In this document: positions 7,613 to 16,094 of the stretch, in pieces
Numbering within the stretch: position 1 is the stretch's first letter
How the letters are laid out: each line of letters opens with the position of its first letter
Assembly: GCF_002975175.1 (NCBI RefSeq)
Contig: NZ_PCNZ01000003.1
Span: forward strand, 333,926 to 397,925
From: Bacillus sp. MYb209
GTDB lineage: Bacteria; Bacillota; Bacilli; Bacillales; Bacillaceae_G
Length of the DNA: 64,000 nucleotides
Direction of reading: 5' to 3'
Translations under genes and position numbers: made by a program
Notes under the pieces: model-generated
What the model was told of the DNA's origin: nothing
What the model saw: only the letters and a program-made list of their open reading frames with translations
Databases searched by the model: none

Positions 7613-8012
7613 ATTTATATGTGAACATTATTACCTTAATAAAATATTGTGAGTATAGATACCAAACTAAGATTGGTATCTTCCAAAACACATCTTGTTT
7701 CTCACAGAAAACCTCAAAGTAATTCACACATATAATCACATAAGAAAACGCTGTTGTTAATTCATGATTTATATGGCAAATAGAAGATATAAAAGGTTCT
7801 TATTAGGTTGAATGAATTTCTGGTTCTGCACATACGTTTCCCTTGAAAGAATTAATCCACTATAGTTTTTTGATAAGACATAGAATAAAACCTCTACTTT
7901 TCGAGTAAAAAGTAGAGGTTTTATTCAAACTAATTATAATGAAAGCTCTCTATCAATAACCACTTTAAAAAATTCGGAGTAATGCGACAAAGACTACGCC
8001 GCTATTACATTG
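7613..8012. other. Intergenic between convergent genes
   Basis: No gene seen. It holds a hairpin GATACCAA/TTGGTATC at 7658-7680 after the C1q-like gene and a strong bidirectional terminator at 7884-7925. Confidence 0.7.
7884..7925. terminator. Bidirectional terminator, 18-bp perfect stem
   Basis: AATAAAACCTCTACTTTT (7884-7901) pairs exactly with its complement at 7908-7925, with T-rich ends on both strands, between the C1q-like gene and the kinase gene. Confidence 0.85.
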
Positions 8013-8600
8013 TTACATATTATGTATTATTAAATTCGCCCTCTCCTTCGGCGATTCCTTTTCCAAATAATAATCCTCAGCCTTCCAATACCTATTTTGA
8101 AACTTTGAAAGGTTCCTCTGCGTTTCTACACTTTCACGTAAAAACCTTGTTTGTCTTGAACAATCCAAATACACCATATAATGAAAGAACTCTCTCCATT
8201 CTATTCGCTGAAGAAAGACTCCTTCAACAACAATTACACCTACTAAAGGAATCCGTATTTCTTTCAGTTCACATGAGTTTGTTTCATCATGATAGAAAGG
8301 TAATTCTAATTTAATATCGTTTTGTAACTTTTGAAAAAGGTTTCGCTGCAACCAATCGATATCCCATTGAAGGTTATAGTACTCATACCACTCTGCAAAT
8401 CCAGTATGATATCGCTTATTACGCTCGGTAATGTGATCATCAATATGAAAAATATGAAACGGGATTCCACTTTCCTTCATATCTTCTTCCAACTCTTTAA
8501 CTAATGTTGTTTTACCCGAACGACTTAGGCCATCTATACCTAAAATAAATCGCTCATCTTTATGTTCTTTAATCACTTTCATTATTTCACTTGTGCTCAT
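8013..8600 (-). CDS. Uridine kinase-like P-loop kinase
   Basis: Cytoplasmic ATP-binding protein of 195 residues. The Walker A motif GLSRSGKTT is at residues about 24-32, HIDDH is at about 52 and a Walker B-like VGVIVVEGVFLQ lies near 122, as in the uridine/pantothenate kinase group, but the exact substrate cannot be told. The ATG at 8600 overlaps the last base of the upstream acetyltransferase stop (TAATGA), so translation is coupled; an in-frame TTG at 8612 lacks a ribosome site of its own. The terminator at 7884-7925 lies beyond its stop. Confidence 0.8.
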   Translation of the reverse strand: MSTSEIMKVIKEHKDERFILGIDGLSRSGKTTLVKELEEDMKESGIPFHIFHIDDHITERNKRYHTGFAEWYEYYNLQWDIDWLQRNLFQKLQNDIKLELPFYHDETNSCELKEIRIPLVGVIVVEGVFLQRIEWREFFHYMVYLDCSRQTRFLRESVETQRNLSKFQNRYWKAEDYYLEKESPKERANLIIHNM

Positions 8601-9142
8601 TACTTTTGCCAATCTTCTTTTAATAATGAATAAACGACCGTGTCATGAGCAACATCATTTTGAATCATATATTTTCGAAGTAATCCTTCTTCTTGAAACC
8701 CTGCTTTTTTTAATAAATTACGAGAAGCTTCATTTTCTATATATACGACAGCTGCAATTCTTATTAAGTGCAACGTTTCAAACCCGTAAGCTAGCATTTC
8801 CTGCAGTGCTTCTGTTGCGTATCCTTGTCCCCAATATGTATCATCTAGCTCATAACCAATTTCAGCTCGTTTATGATGATTGTTAATTAAATGAAATCCA
8901 CACGTACCAATTAATTGATCCGTACCTTTCTTCTCTATTCCCCAGCGAAATACACTTCCTTCTTCATTGCGCTTTCTAAATGTTTGAATTGTCGTTTTCG
9001 CTTGCTCAATATTTTCAAAAGAATCCATTCCGAAATAACGAATAACGGATTCTTTTGAAAAATAATGGAACATTGTTTCTGCATCTAATAGTGTAAGTTC
9101 TCTTAATAGTAATCGTTCTGTTTCTAATTTTGGAAACTCCAT
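8600..9142 (-). CDS. GNAT N-acetyltransferase, RimJ/RimL type
   Basis: Acetyl-CoA-dependent acetyltransferase of 180 residues. It opens LETERLLLRELTLLDAETMF and has the acetyl-CoA loop YWGQGYATEAL at about residues 103-113 and the C-terminal ASRNLLKKAGFQEEGLLRKY, the full RimJ-like pattern. Such proteins acetylate N-termini of proteins, antibiotics or polyamines; the target is unknown. Start ATG 9142 follows AAAAGGAG. Its stop overlaps the start of the kinase gene, giving a two-gene operon, and the VOC gene lies 15 bases upstream, so all three are likely on one transcript. Confidence 0.9.
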   Translation of the reverse strand: MEFPKLETERLLLRELTLLDAETMFHYFSKESVIRYFGMDSFENIEQAKTTIQTFRKRNEEGSVFRWGIEKKGTDQLIGTCGFHLINNHHKRAEIGYELDDTYWGQGYATEALQEMLAYGFETLHLIRIAAVVYIENEASRNLLKKAGFQEEGLLRKYMIQNDVAHDTVVYSLLKEDWQK

Positions 9143-9157
9143 CCTCTTTTTCTCCTT

Positions 9158-9541
9158 TTATTCTAATGAACTACAAATTTCAATATAATTACCGTCTGGA
9201 TCGGCAATGTAAGCTATTGTTTGTCCCCACGGTTTTACGATTGGCTCAACTAAAACTTTAATACCTTGTCCTCTGAATTGCTCAATCGTTTCTTGTACAT
9301 TATCAACAACAAATCCTAATTCGAAATGAGAAGACTGTAACTCACCTTCTGTAAGCGGTAGTCCTGTTAATTCTTTCACGTCTTGTCGCGTATTCATCGC
9401 TAAAATTGTAGATCCAGTATTAAACTCAATATATGTACCATGCTCTGCTTTTATAGGTAACTGTAAAATATCTTTATAGAATCTTAAGCATTCTTCAAAC
9501 TTTTCTACATATAAAATAATGTACTTCATTTTTAAATTCAT
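9158..9541 (-). CDS. VOC-family (glyoxalase/bleomycin-resistance fold) protein
   Basis: A 127-residue vicinal-oxygen-chelate protein: MKYIILYVEKFEECLRFYKD at the start, then FELGFVVDNVQETIEQF and the C-terminal PDGNYIEI, which carries the family metal-ligand glutamate. The frame is open far upstream, but the upstream part translates across a terminator-like hairpin (9633-9650), and the ATG at 9541 is the first start giving a normal VOC N-terminus; GGGGATGG is about 8-12 bases before it. The family includes glyoxalases, dioxygenases and antibiotic-binding proteins, so activity is open. It is the first gene of the VOC-GNAT-kinase group. Confidence 0.85.
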   Translation of the reverse strand: MNLKMKYIILYVEKFEECLRFYKDILQLPIKAEHGTYIEFNTGSTILAMNTRQDVKELTGLPLTEGELQSSHFELGFVVDNVQETIEQFRGQGIKVLVEPIVKPWGQTIAYIADPDGNYIEICSSLE

Positions 9542-9623
9542 TTTACATCCATCCCCTTTTGTATCTATCCCTAAAATTTCGACAAAAGTCTCAAAAAACC
9601 TTGTTCCACCTAAAAATGAGCAC

Positions 9624-9650
9624 AAAAAAATGAGGCCGATTTCTCGGCCT
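9624..9650 (-). terminator. Intrinsic terminator in the leader of the VOC gene
   Basis: AGGCCG (9633-9638) pairs with CGGCCT (9645-9650), followed on the minus strand by seven T residues. No minus-strand gene lies upstream, so this may be an attenuator in the VOC leader, 83 bases before the start. Confidence 0.6.
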
Positions 9651-9827
9651 CCCAGCTTATTGGCATAAAACAGGAGATTTGGTTTGGACATAACCAGTTC
9701 TTACATTTATTATATTTTATTTTTTCTGAATTTTAAACACATTAAACACCTATTTATATTGAGAAAGTTTTTTTACTTGCATAAAATCATACCGTTTAAG
9801 AAATGCTACAAATGGAGGTGTATACAT

Positions 9828-10076
9828 ATGGAACCAATGTTATGTCCAAGCTGTAAAACGAACCGCACTCGCTTTAATATTCTTGAGCAACAAGTAAAAC
9901 CAGTAAAATTAAATCCGCAAACTGGTCAAGTAGAAGAAGAATACACGAATGAAACGATGAACGCTTTTCATATGGCTTATCAAGGACCTACATACCGCGT
10001 CCAATGTGCCGTATGCGGGCTTGTTGAAAATCCAGAACAATTTATTAAACCAGCTCAAAATCAGTCTTTCTCTTAA
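9828..10076 (+). CDS. Small zinc-ribbon protein, 82 residues
   Basis: Start ATG 9828 follows GGAGGTG by 8 bases; the longer open frame upstream has no initiation signal. The sequence begins MEPMLCPSCKTNRTRFNILE and later has VQCAVCGLVENPEQF, so CPSC and CAVC (residues about 6-9 and 64-67) form a four-cysteine zinc ribbon. It is a conserved-looking cytosolic protein with no known catalytic motif; such proteins bind nucleic acid or another protein. It is a monocistronic gene that ends in a strong terminator. Confidence 0.8.
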   Translation: MEPMLCPSCKTNRTRFNILEQQVKPVKLNPQTGQVEEEYTNETMNAFHMAYQGPTYRVQCAVCGLVENPEQFIKPAQNQSFS

Positions 10077-10088
10077 ACATCTTTATTA

Positions 10089-10119
10089 CCCCCTACCAAT
10101 TTTCTATAGGGGGGTTTTT
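10089..10119 (+). terminator. Terminator of the zinc-ribbon gene
   Basis: CCCCCTA (10089-10095) pairs with TAGGGGG (10107-10113) and is followed by TTTTT, 13 bases after the stop codon. Confidence 0.9.
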
Positions 10120-10244
10120 CTGTTTTACGTAAGCAAGATGCACAATTGCTGTTTAATCAAAGGTTCCTAATTCATCTACATGTCTACTATTCATACACCG
10201 TCATATATTTTTCTTTTCCACACAAATATAGCGGCCCAATAGAA

Positions 10245-11354
10245 TCAAAGAACAGCTAAGCCTTGCGACCCAAAATAAGGCACATTGGATGAAGCAACAA
10301 CCTGCAACCTTACTAGACTACCATCACTTTGAATATTAAATGCTGACACTGTACCTTGATTTCCATTAAGGGTGTAAAAATGTCGTCCATCTTTACTCAC
10401 TCCAACATCCATCGGAAGACCTGGTGCTGTACCCGGCGGTGTACTAGTAATATGCCTTACTACCGACAGTGCTCCATTCGGGACGATTTGGTAGGTCGAG
10501 ATGGTGCCACTTAAAGTGTTCGTAGTGTAGGCAAAACGTTCATCCTTCGTTGTTATAACCCAACAAGCAGTTTTATATCCATTTTGTACAGATCCACAGA
10601 TTACATGAAGAGTACCGTCATTGCTCAATGAATAAGATGACAACGCATTTGAAACTGCTTCTGTAACTAAGAGAATTCCGGACGATAGAAAGTAAGCACC
10701 TAATGGGCCTTTACCGTAAGAATCATTAACAATTGGTCCTGTAACCGTACCATCTTTATTTACATGGAAGACACTGAGATGGTTTGATGTAAGCTCGGAG
10801 ACAACGATTTTACTACCATCCGGGGTGAAGAGAACTTGTGCGGGCTGAGCATTAAAGGTACTGAGAGCATGAGTGGATCCTGGAATAGGTGTAAGGTTTC
10901 CCTTATCATCTATGTGAAATCCAGTAATATTTGATGCAAAATTGTTTACAGCATTACCTACATTGGAGACATAAAGAAGATTATCATGCACACCAATGCT
11001 ATTGGGCTGAGCACCTCCTGATGGCTTTACATCCACGAAAACCGGCACCCCGTTATCTGCTATGATAAAACTACTGATACTATGACTGCCTGCGTTAACT
11101 GCAAATAGGAAACGACCATCACGGGACAAAGTGAGAGAACCTTGTGATGCTAAAGGATCTATACCATCGTTTGCCGTTTCTGTAGAAACTTCCTTTATAC
11201 CAGTACCTCTTCCGTAAGTTCGGTAAGAACCCACAAAAGTGAGCATTCCATTCGTATCCATATGAAAAGCAACAATGTGATTCATTACTTCATTATTAGT
11301 CATCATGTATACCATACTCGCACGAGCACGAAAATAATTGTTCATTCTCTGCAT
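10245..11354 (-). CDS. Beta-propeller lactonase family protein (YkgB/Pgl-like)
   Basis: A 369-residue protein made of repeated blades, each with a DGRFLFAVNAGSHSISSF-like strand pair and a G-x-L turn: LTLSRDGRFLFAVNAGSHS, NLLYVSNVGNAVNNF, SKIVVSELTSNHLSVF, ERFAYTTNTLSGTISTY and GRHFYTLNGNQGTVSAF. This is the seven-bladed propeller of the lactonase family, which includes bacterial 6-phosphogluconolactonase and muconate-type lactonizing enzymes. No signal peptide is seen. The ATG at 11354 follows GGGAGGAG. It stands alone and its substrate is unknown; a link to the pentose phosphate pathway is possible but not shown by context. Confidence 0.8.
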   Translation of the reverse strand: MQRMNNYFRARASMVYMMTNNEVMNHIVAFHMDTNGMLTFVGSYRTYGRGTGIKEVSTETANDGIDPLASQGSLTLSRDGRFLFAVNAGSHSISSFIIADNGVPVFVDVKPSGGAQPNSIGVHDNLLYVSNVGNAVNNFASNITGFHIDDKGNLTPIPGSTHALSTFNAQPAQVLFTPDGSKIVVSELTSNHLSVFHVNKDGTVTGPIVNDSYGKGPLGAYFLSSGILLVTEAVSNALSSYSLSNDGTLHVICGSVQNGYKTACWVITTKDERFAYTTNTLSGTISTYQIVPNGALSVVRHITSTPPGTAPGLPMDVGVSKDGRHFYTLNGNQGTVSAFNIQSDGSLVRLQVVASSNVPYFGSQGLAVL

Positions 11355-11410
11355 TTTATGACTCTCCTCCCTTCATAATTTTATATGGTTCTTTCCCCAT
11401 TTAAATTCCC

Positions 11411-11662
11411 ATGCAAATGGAAATTGATTTAGAAATATCTCTTACTCATCTCGTAGTTTCTTTAAGTGAAAACCTTAATAACTTCCATGATGTTATTAAC
11501 ATCAGTTTAAAATTAAAAATGGTACTCAACAATCAGGTCCGATTATTGAACATCATGGCTGATATTTTTAAAACTACTTTATTGCTACTTAGCAGCTTCA
11601 TCGTCATTTATGAATTTGTTAGGTATTATTATTTGTACTTCTCTCATAGTTCTACACCTTAA
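11411..11662 (+). CDS. Doubtful small protein with one membrane segment
   Basis: An 83-codon frame that reads MQMEIDLEISLTHLVVSL and ends with a hydrophobic stretch IFKTTLLLLSSFIVIYEF. There is no ribosome site before the ATG, and I know of no family. The amino acid pattern is partly protein-like, with an amphipathic first half, which is why it is listed rather than dropped. It may be a remnant. The 420-base gap between the lactonase and DUF2812 genes holds nothing else except the terminator at 11719-11759. Confidence 0.25.
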   Translation: MQMEIDLEISLTHLVVSLSENLNNFHDVINISLKLKMVLNNQVRLLNIMADIFKTTLLLLSSFIVIYEFVRYYYLYFSHSSTP

Positions 11663-11718
11663 ATATATAGTTCTTATTGTGTAAAAAGGAGTGCACAAAA
11701 TGAATGTAAGAATAAATA

Positions 11719-11759
11719 AAAGAAGATGATCCCTAGTTCCCACCAGAATCATCTTCTTT
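11719..11759. terminator. Bidirectional terminator
   Basis: AAAGAAGATGAT (11719-11730) pairs exactly with ATCATCTTCTTT (11748-11759). It lies 17 bases beyond the stop of the DUF2812 gene; T-rich on the minus strand. Confidence 0.8.
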
Positions 11760-11775
11760 AAAAATCCACTTTTTA

Positions 11776-12318
11776 TTATAATATTTCGTTTTTCAATTTC
11801 TTAATTTTCCAAGAAAGCCTTATAAAGAGATAGATATACATACAGCCAATAAACCCCAGCATAACTTTCGCCCAAATTGGCACTCTTGATTCTGTTGAAC
11901 TTAAAAATACGTTATACATTGAGGGTAATATAGTTATTGAAACAAATGCAAAAAATTGTAGTAATTCCTTCATTTTTTGTACCTTCGTTTCCTTTTCTGA
12001 ATAAATATCAGGCAATTCATTTTCCTCTTCTACTTCTTTACAAAAATAATTCCATTTTGCAAAACTCGTTACATGTTTCCACCCACACATTTCATATAGT
12101 TCAATATATTCTTTTTGTTTTTCTTTTGAATCTTTATAAGATAATCTGAAATCCGCTTTATATACTACATCTTTCGACTTAGTTTTCTTAAACGTATACA
12201 TTATATTATATTTTTGTAATGCCCAGCCTTGTTGGTGCATATTCCGTAAAAAAGCTTCTTCTTTTTCTAAGCTCCATACCGCGAAAGGTTTGAATATCTT
12301 CTTTGTCTTTGTCTCCAT
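11776..12318 (-). CDS. DUF2812 domain protein
   Basis: A 180-residue protein with a cytoplasmic DUF2812 domain: KPFAVWSLEKEEAFLRNMHQ then GWALQKYNIMYTFKK and YIELYEMCGWKHVTSF, followed by two C-terminal membrane helices at residues about 120-138 and 150-168. Proteins of this kind are regularly encoded directly after a PadR regulator, as here, with a 7-base gap. The likely role is in envelope or drug stress under control of that regulator, but the biochemical function is unknown. Start ATG 12318 follows GGGGAGTG. Confidence 0.85.
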   Translation of the reverse strand: METKTKKIFKPFAVWSLEKEEAFLRNMHQQGWALQKYNIMYTFKKTKSKDVVYKADFRLSYKDSKEKQKEYIELYEMCGWKHVTSFAKWNYFCKEVEEENELPDIYSEKETKVQKMKELLQFFAFVSITILPSMYNVFLSSTESRVPIWAKVMLGFIGCMYIYLFIRLSWKIKKLKNEIL

Positions 12319-12325
12319 CTTCCAT

Positions 12326-12643
12326 TCACTCCCCTAATATACTGTTTCCATTCCTTACAGATCTTTGCAGTCTGTTATACTCTAGCTCTAACACTTCTCT
12401 ACCAAACGTTGTTAACTCGTAGCACTTCTTTCTGTCTGTAGAGGCTACTTCAACAATTAACTTTTCTTTCAATAACTTCGTCGTATTTCCGTATAAAGTA
12501 CCAGGACCGAGCTTTACTTCCCCATTTGTCATCTCTTCTACCATTTGCATAATTCCATAACCATGCATTGGCTTTACAAGTGACAACAATATGTAATATG
12601 TCGCCTCAGTTAATGGAATGTATTTTTGCGCTTTCCCATTCAT
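12326..12643 (-). CDS. PadR-family transcriptional regulator
   Basis: A 105-residue winged-helix repressor of the short PadR group: LTEATYYILLSLVKPMHGYG, the GPGTLYGNTTKLLKEKLIVE recognition region and the DRKKCYELTTFGREVL wing. PadR proteins repress nearby genes until a phenolic or cationic compound binds. It is the first gene of a two-gene operon with the DUF2812 protein. Start ATG 12643 follows CGGAGG, which itself lies next to the first copy of a nine-base motif repeated every 15 bp upstream, very likely its own operator array. It diverges from the MoxR operon, so the same sites could also affect that promoter. Confidence 0.9.
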   Translation of the reverse strand: MNGKAQKYIPLTEATYYILLSLVKPMHGYGIMQMVEEMTNGEVKLGPGTLYGNTTKLLKEKLIVEVASTDRKKCYELTTFGREVLELEYNRLQRSVRNGNSILGE

Positions 12644-12656
12644 TATAATTACCTCC

Positions 12657-12710
12657 GATACATCGCCTTATGATATATCGACTCACGATACATCGTATAT
12701 CGATATTGTA
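12657..12710. promoter_or_regulatory. Operator array: GATAYATCG repeated at 15-bp spacing
   Basis: GATACATCG at 12657, GATATATCG at 12672 and GATACATCG at 12687 lie exactly 15 bp apart; a degenerate fourth copy (GATATTGTA) begins at 12702. Each unit is itself near-palindromic. The array covers the padR promoter region. The repeats are seen directly; PadR binding is inferred. Confidence 0.65.
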
Positions 12711-12849
12711 TAATTATATTCCAAAATATGCAAGTGCAATTTTAAAATTAAATATCCATCTCTTCGAATTAAAAAATCATACCAATTTTCTGAATAATTT
12801 GTTAAAATATAGAAATATCAGCTCTTTTATTATGAAAGGAATGTTACAT

Positions 12850-13779
12850 ATGATTCAGAAATTAAAAGAAAATATAGGGTCTGTGTTTGTTGGTAAGGAA
12901 AATGTTATTGATCTACTACTCGTTTCATTACTTGCTGAAGGCCATGTACTGCTTGAAGACGTACCTGGTACTGGAAAAACGTTACTTGCGAAAACAATTT
13001 CAAAAAGTATTGGTGGTAGTTTTTCTCGTGTTCAATTTACACCCGATGTACTTCCGAGCGATGTGACAGGAATTGAATATTTCAATCCAAAAACGAGTGA
13101 ATTCGAGTTAAGACTTGGACCAGTCGTAACAAACATACTACTTGCAGATGAAATTAACCGTGCGATGCCGAGAACACAATCTAGTTTGTTAGAAGCGATG
13201 GAAGAACGCCAAGTAACGCTTGAAAAGCAGTCTACTCCTCTTCCGAAACCGTTCTTTGTTATTGCGACGCAAAACCCGATTGAATCACAAGGAACTTTCC
13301 CTCTTCCAGATGCACAGCTTGACCGTTTTTTAATGACAATTTCAATTGGTTATCCGAATCCTGAAGATGAGCTACAAATGATGCGCCGTTTTCGTAACAA
13401 TGCACCACTAGAAAGCGTCACATCTGTTATTTCTTTAGAAGACATTTTAGAAGCACAGAAACAAGTGAAAGAAGTATTCGTATCAGAGGCGCTAGAACAC
13501 TACATTATTAAACTTGCTCACGCTACAAGAAATCATGATTACATTGCTAACGGTGTAAGCCCGCGTGCCACATTAGCTTTAGTACGTGCAGTTCAAGCAC
13601 TAGCCTTTTTACGCGGCAAGGAATATTGCATACCTGAAGATATTCAATTTTTAGTTCCTTCCATTTGGAATCATCGTATCGTCTTGTCAATGGAAGGAGC
13701 TTTACGTACAACAAAAAATGAATTAATGCAAAGGATTTTAAAAGAAGTTGACGTACCCGTGGAGATTGAGCAAGCATGA
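12850..13779 (+). CDS. MoxR-family AAA+ ATPase (YeaC-like)
   Basis: A 309-residue AAA+ ATPase thought to act as a chaperone for maturation or stress complexes. It has Walker A VPGTGKT at residues about 38-44, the MoxR signature FTPDVLPSDVTGIEYFNPKT, Walker B ILLADEINR, sensor 1 FVIATQNPIESQGTFPLPDA and the sensor 2 region GVSPRATLALVRAVQALAFL. The ATG at 12850 stands 9 bases after AAAGGA; the ATG at 12841 touches that site and is too close. Its stop overlaps the DUF58 start by 4 bases. Order and partners match the yeaC-yeaD operon of B. subtilis. Confidence 0.93.
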   Translation: MIQKLKENIGSVFVGKENVIDLLLVSLLAEGHVLLEDVPGTGKTLLAKTISKSIGGSFSRVQFTPDVLPSDVTGIEYFNPKTSEFELRLGPVVTNILLADEINRAMPRTQSSLLEAMEERQVTLEKQSTPLPKPFFVIATQNPIESQGTFPLPDAQLDRFLMTISIGYPNPEDELQMMRRFRNNAPLESVTSVISLEDILEAQKQVKEVFVSEALEHYIIKLAHATRNHDYIANGVSPRATLALVRAVQALAFLRGKEYCIPEDIQFLVPSIWNHRIVLSMEGALRTTKNELMQRILKEVDVPVEIEQA

Positions 13780-14939
13780 ATGGACAGCGCGTTGTAACTG
13801 TACCTTTATTTTTTCAAATCCACATTATCCAACTAACTGTACCGGTCGCTTTACTATTTACGTTCTTTTTCCCACAACGATTTCTTATGTTTCTCTTTTT
13901 CTTCTACTATTTATTTGCGATTTTCATTTATAAATATGTCGCCTACATAGAGAAAAGATTTCAAGTTATAAATGAAAAACAAACAACTCGGCTTTTCCCT
14001 GATGAATCCGGACAGTTTTTTATTCATTTGAAAAATGGGGCAAATATACCACTCGTTAATGGTGTTTGTTATTTTCATTTAAATTCGTCCCTTATACCGC
14101 ATAAAGATCAAGGGATTGAACAAATATCAAAAACGTTATTTTCTTTCCCATTTTCACAACCTGCTCATTCAGCGCAAAAATGGGATTTAACATTAACCGC
14201 AACGAAGCGTGGTGTATTCCAAATTGAACAGTTCGAATGTGTTTTAAAAGACCCTTTTCATTTATTAACTGTACATTTACCTGTTTTCGATAAGTTAAAG
14301 ACTGAAATTATTGTATACCCTACTCCTAAAAACGTAGCCGGTTTGCAAGAACTTCAGCAACTATTAACCGGTTCTTATCGAACGAATTTCTCTTTTTACA
14401 ATGATGAAACATCTATTATCGGTGTAAAACGATATGAACGTGAGTCTTTCCGCTCTATCCATTGGAAAGCATCTGCTAAAATGCAGGAATTACAAGCAAA
14501 GCAATATGAACCTGTAAAAAATTATAGTTGGACGATTTGTCTTTCTTTAGCTGCTGATCGTGGGTTTGGTTGGAAAGAGAATGTAGAAGACCTTATTTCT
14601 TTTACCACATACATTTGCCAATACGCAACGAAGCATCAAATTCCGTTTGAGTTATTTATTAGTGTTTTAGCAGAAGGTGGCCCTTTGCTTTTACCTTTAA
14701 ACGAAGGACAAACACATTACGGGAAGGCTTTAGAGGAATTGGCACGTATTTCAGATGATAGTACGCTACTTCCGAAACAAGGATTTCTTCACTATGTAAC
14801 GAGAAAAAGGGAACGCTCGTCTACAATGATATACATTGGTTTACAGAAGAATGAGCTTCCTCTTCTAACACAACCTACATTTCTCATTAATAATGAAGGG
14901 ATGGTGGAATCAGTTGAAAGCTTGGCTCTATCACGTTAA
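13776..14939 (+). CDS. DUF58 domain protein (YeaD-like)
   Basis: A 387-residue protein with two N-terminal membrane helices (residues about 8-46) and a long cytosolic part containing the DUF58 signature FRSIHWKASAK near residue 228, in a von Willebrand A-like fold. MoxR and DUF58 proteins are nearly always encoded together and are thought to form a membrane-linked chaperone pair. The ATG overlaps the MoxR stop codon (ATGA), and its own end overlaps the next gene, so the three are translationally coupled. Confidence 0.9.
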   Translation: MNGQRVVTVPLFFQIHIIQLTVPVALLFTFFFPQRFLMFLFFFYYLFAIFIYKYVAYIEKRFQVINEKQTTRLFPDESGQFFIHLKNGANIPLVNGVCYFHLNSSLIPHKDQGIEQISKTLFSFPFSQPAHSAQKWDLTLTATKRGVFQIEQFECVLKDPFHLLTVHLPVFDKLKTEIIVYPTPKNVAGLQELQQLLTGSYRTNFSFYNDETSIIGVKRYERESFRSIHWKASAKMQELQAKQYEPVKNYSWTICLSLAADRGFGWKENVEDLISFTTYICQYATKHQIPFELFISVLAEGGPLLLPLNEGQTHYGKALEELARISDDSTLLPKQGFLHYVTRKRERSSTMIYIGLQKNELPLLTQPTFLINNEGMVESVESLALSR

Positions 14940-16023
14940 TGACTTTATTCTGCTGCTCCTCCTTTCGTTATTAACGGAAAGAAATGAAATAGTTGGTATT
15001 GCTATATTTTTAGCGACCGGTTATGTAGGAGTACTTCTTATTAATAAATTCATGAAGAAAAAAACAACAGGATTTGTAATACTGTTAGTTGCTCAAATAG
15101 TCGGTTGTTCTTTAATCCTACCGTTTTCTCTTTTTGGCACCATTATGTTACCGCTTTTCTTCTTTATCGTACACGCGGTCGGACCTGGATATCCAGTTCA
15201 AAAATCGTTAGGCGGCATTGTATGGTTTGTCGTTTCAGCTATATTTTATGCACCATTTCCTCCATTATGGAAATTGTTACTATTAGCTTTGCATATTATG
15301 ATTACATTTTGGCTAACTGGGGCAAATCGCAAACAACAACTATTACGTTTCACTTCTATCATTACGATTGGCGTAATTAGTATATTACTTATTCAAGTGT
15401 TTCCTTTCATACGGCTTATTTTTGCTTTTATCACGGAAGTAATCGCATTAGGGATCGGCTATGCTATAAATCCATTACTAATAGCAGCTGAAATGAAAGA
15501 TACAGAAGGAGTTTGGGCAAATAAAGGACATCTCTTAAAACCACGAATTGAAGACGGGAAAAAACTTCCTGATTTTGATCCAATACTCATAAATAGCATT
15601 ACAATATTGGTCTGTACAGCCATAGCTATTTACGTCGTTTGGAAAATAGTAAAAAAACGAAAATACTTAAGTCTGCCAAATATGCCTGTCTTCGAATCTA
15701 CAATACTTACTGATAAAGACGGCATTAGCCAAAAACGATTCAAACGAAATAAACCACCAAATAACGAAATTCGAAAAGAAATTTTTAAACTCGAGAGTAA
15801 GCTATCCCCTACTTTAAACCGAGAACGAGGAGAAACTGTTGAGGCTTGGTTAGAAAGAATAAATCTTGAAGAAGATGTAAATATTCAGAGTCATATTATT
15901 ATAGATGCTTATAATGCAGTACGTTATTCAAATAGTGAAAACACTGTACTTTTGCATGAATTTAAGGAAGAGGTTCATAAGCTTTATGCTTATCAGAAGA
16001 GTTTGAAGAAGAAGAAGAGATAA
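14893..16023 (+). CDS. Membrane protein of the MoxR-DUF58 operon, without transglutaminase domain
   Basis: A 376-residue protein with about six N-terminal helices (residues 15-185), one more near 235-257 and a charged cytosolic tail with ETVEAWLERI, which resembles the C-terminal domain found in DUF4129/transglutaminase proteins at this position. In B. subtilis the third gene (yebA) encodes a transglutaminase-like membrane protein; here no Cys-His-Asp transglutaminase core is present, so it is shorter or has lost that domain. The ATG at 14893 has no good ribosome site; TTG at 14914 follows GGTGG by 6 bases and is a strong alternative start. It overlaps the DUF58 gene and ends in a terminator. 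Confidence 0.78.
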   Translation: MKGWWNQLKAWLYHVNDFILLLLLSLLTERNEIVGIAIFLATGYVGVLLINKFMKKKTTGFVILLVAQIVGCSLILPFSLFGTIMLPLFFFIVHAVGPGYPVQKSLGGIVWFVVSAIFYAPFPPLWKLLLLALHIMITFWLTGANRKQQLLRFTSIITIGVISILLIQVFPFIRLIFAFITEVIALGIGYAINPLLIAAEMKDTEGVWANKGHLLKPRIEDGKKLPDFDPILINSITILVCTAIAIYVVWKIVKKRKYLSLPNMPVFESTILTDKDGISQKRFKRNKPPNNEIRKEIFKLESKLSPTLNRERGETVEAWLERINLEEDVNIQSHIIIDAYNAVRYSNSENTVLLHEFKEEVHKLYAYQKSLKKKKR

Positions 16024-16033
16024 TGATGTATAC

Positions 16034-16067
16034 AAAAAGACTCCTATTAAACTAGGAGTCTTTTTTT
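16034..16067 (+). terminator. Terminator of the MoxR operon
   Basis: AAAAAGACTCCTA (16034-16046) pairs with TAGGAGTCTTTTT (16053-16065), followed by more T residues, 10 bases after the stop. Confidence 0.92.
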
Positions 16068-16094
16068 GTAAAAGTCCACGTTGCTTTTCACAAT

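Noticed and set aside
9542-9691. N-terminal extension of the VOC frame
   Set aside because: It translates a terminator hairpin and does not look like a VOC protein; the start is at 9541.
12670-12849. N-terminal extension of the MoxR frame
   Set aside because: It reads through the padR operator and has no ribosome site; the family N-terminus begins at 12850.
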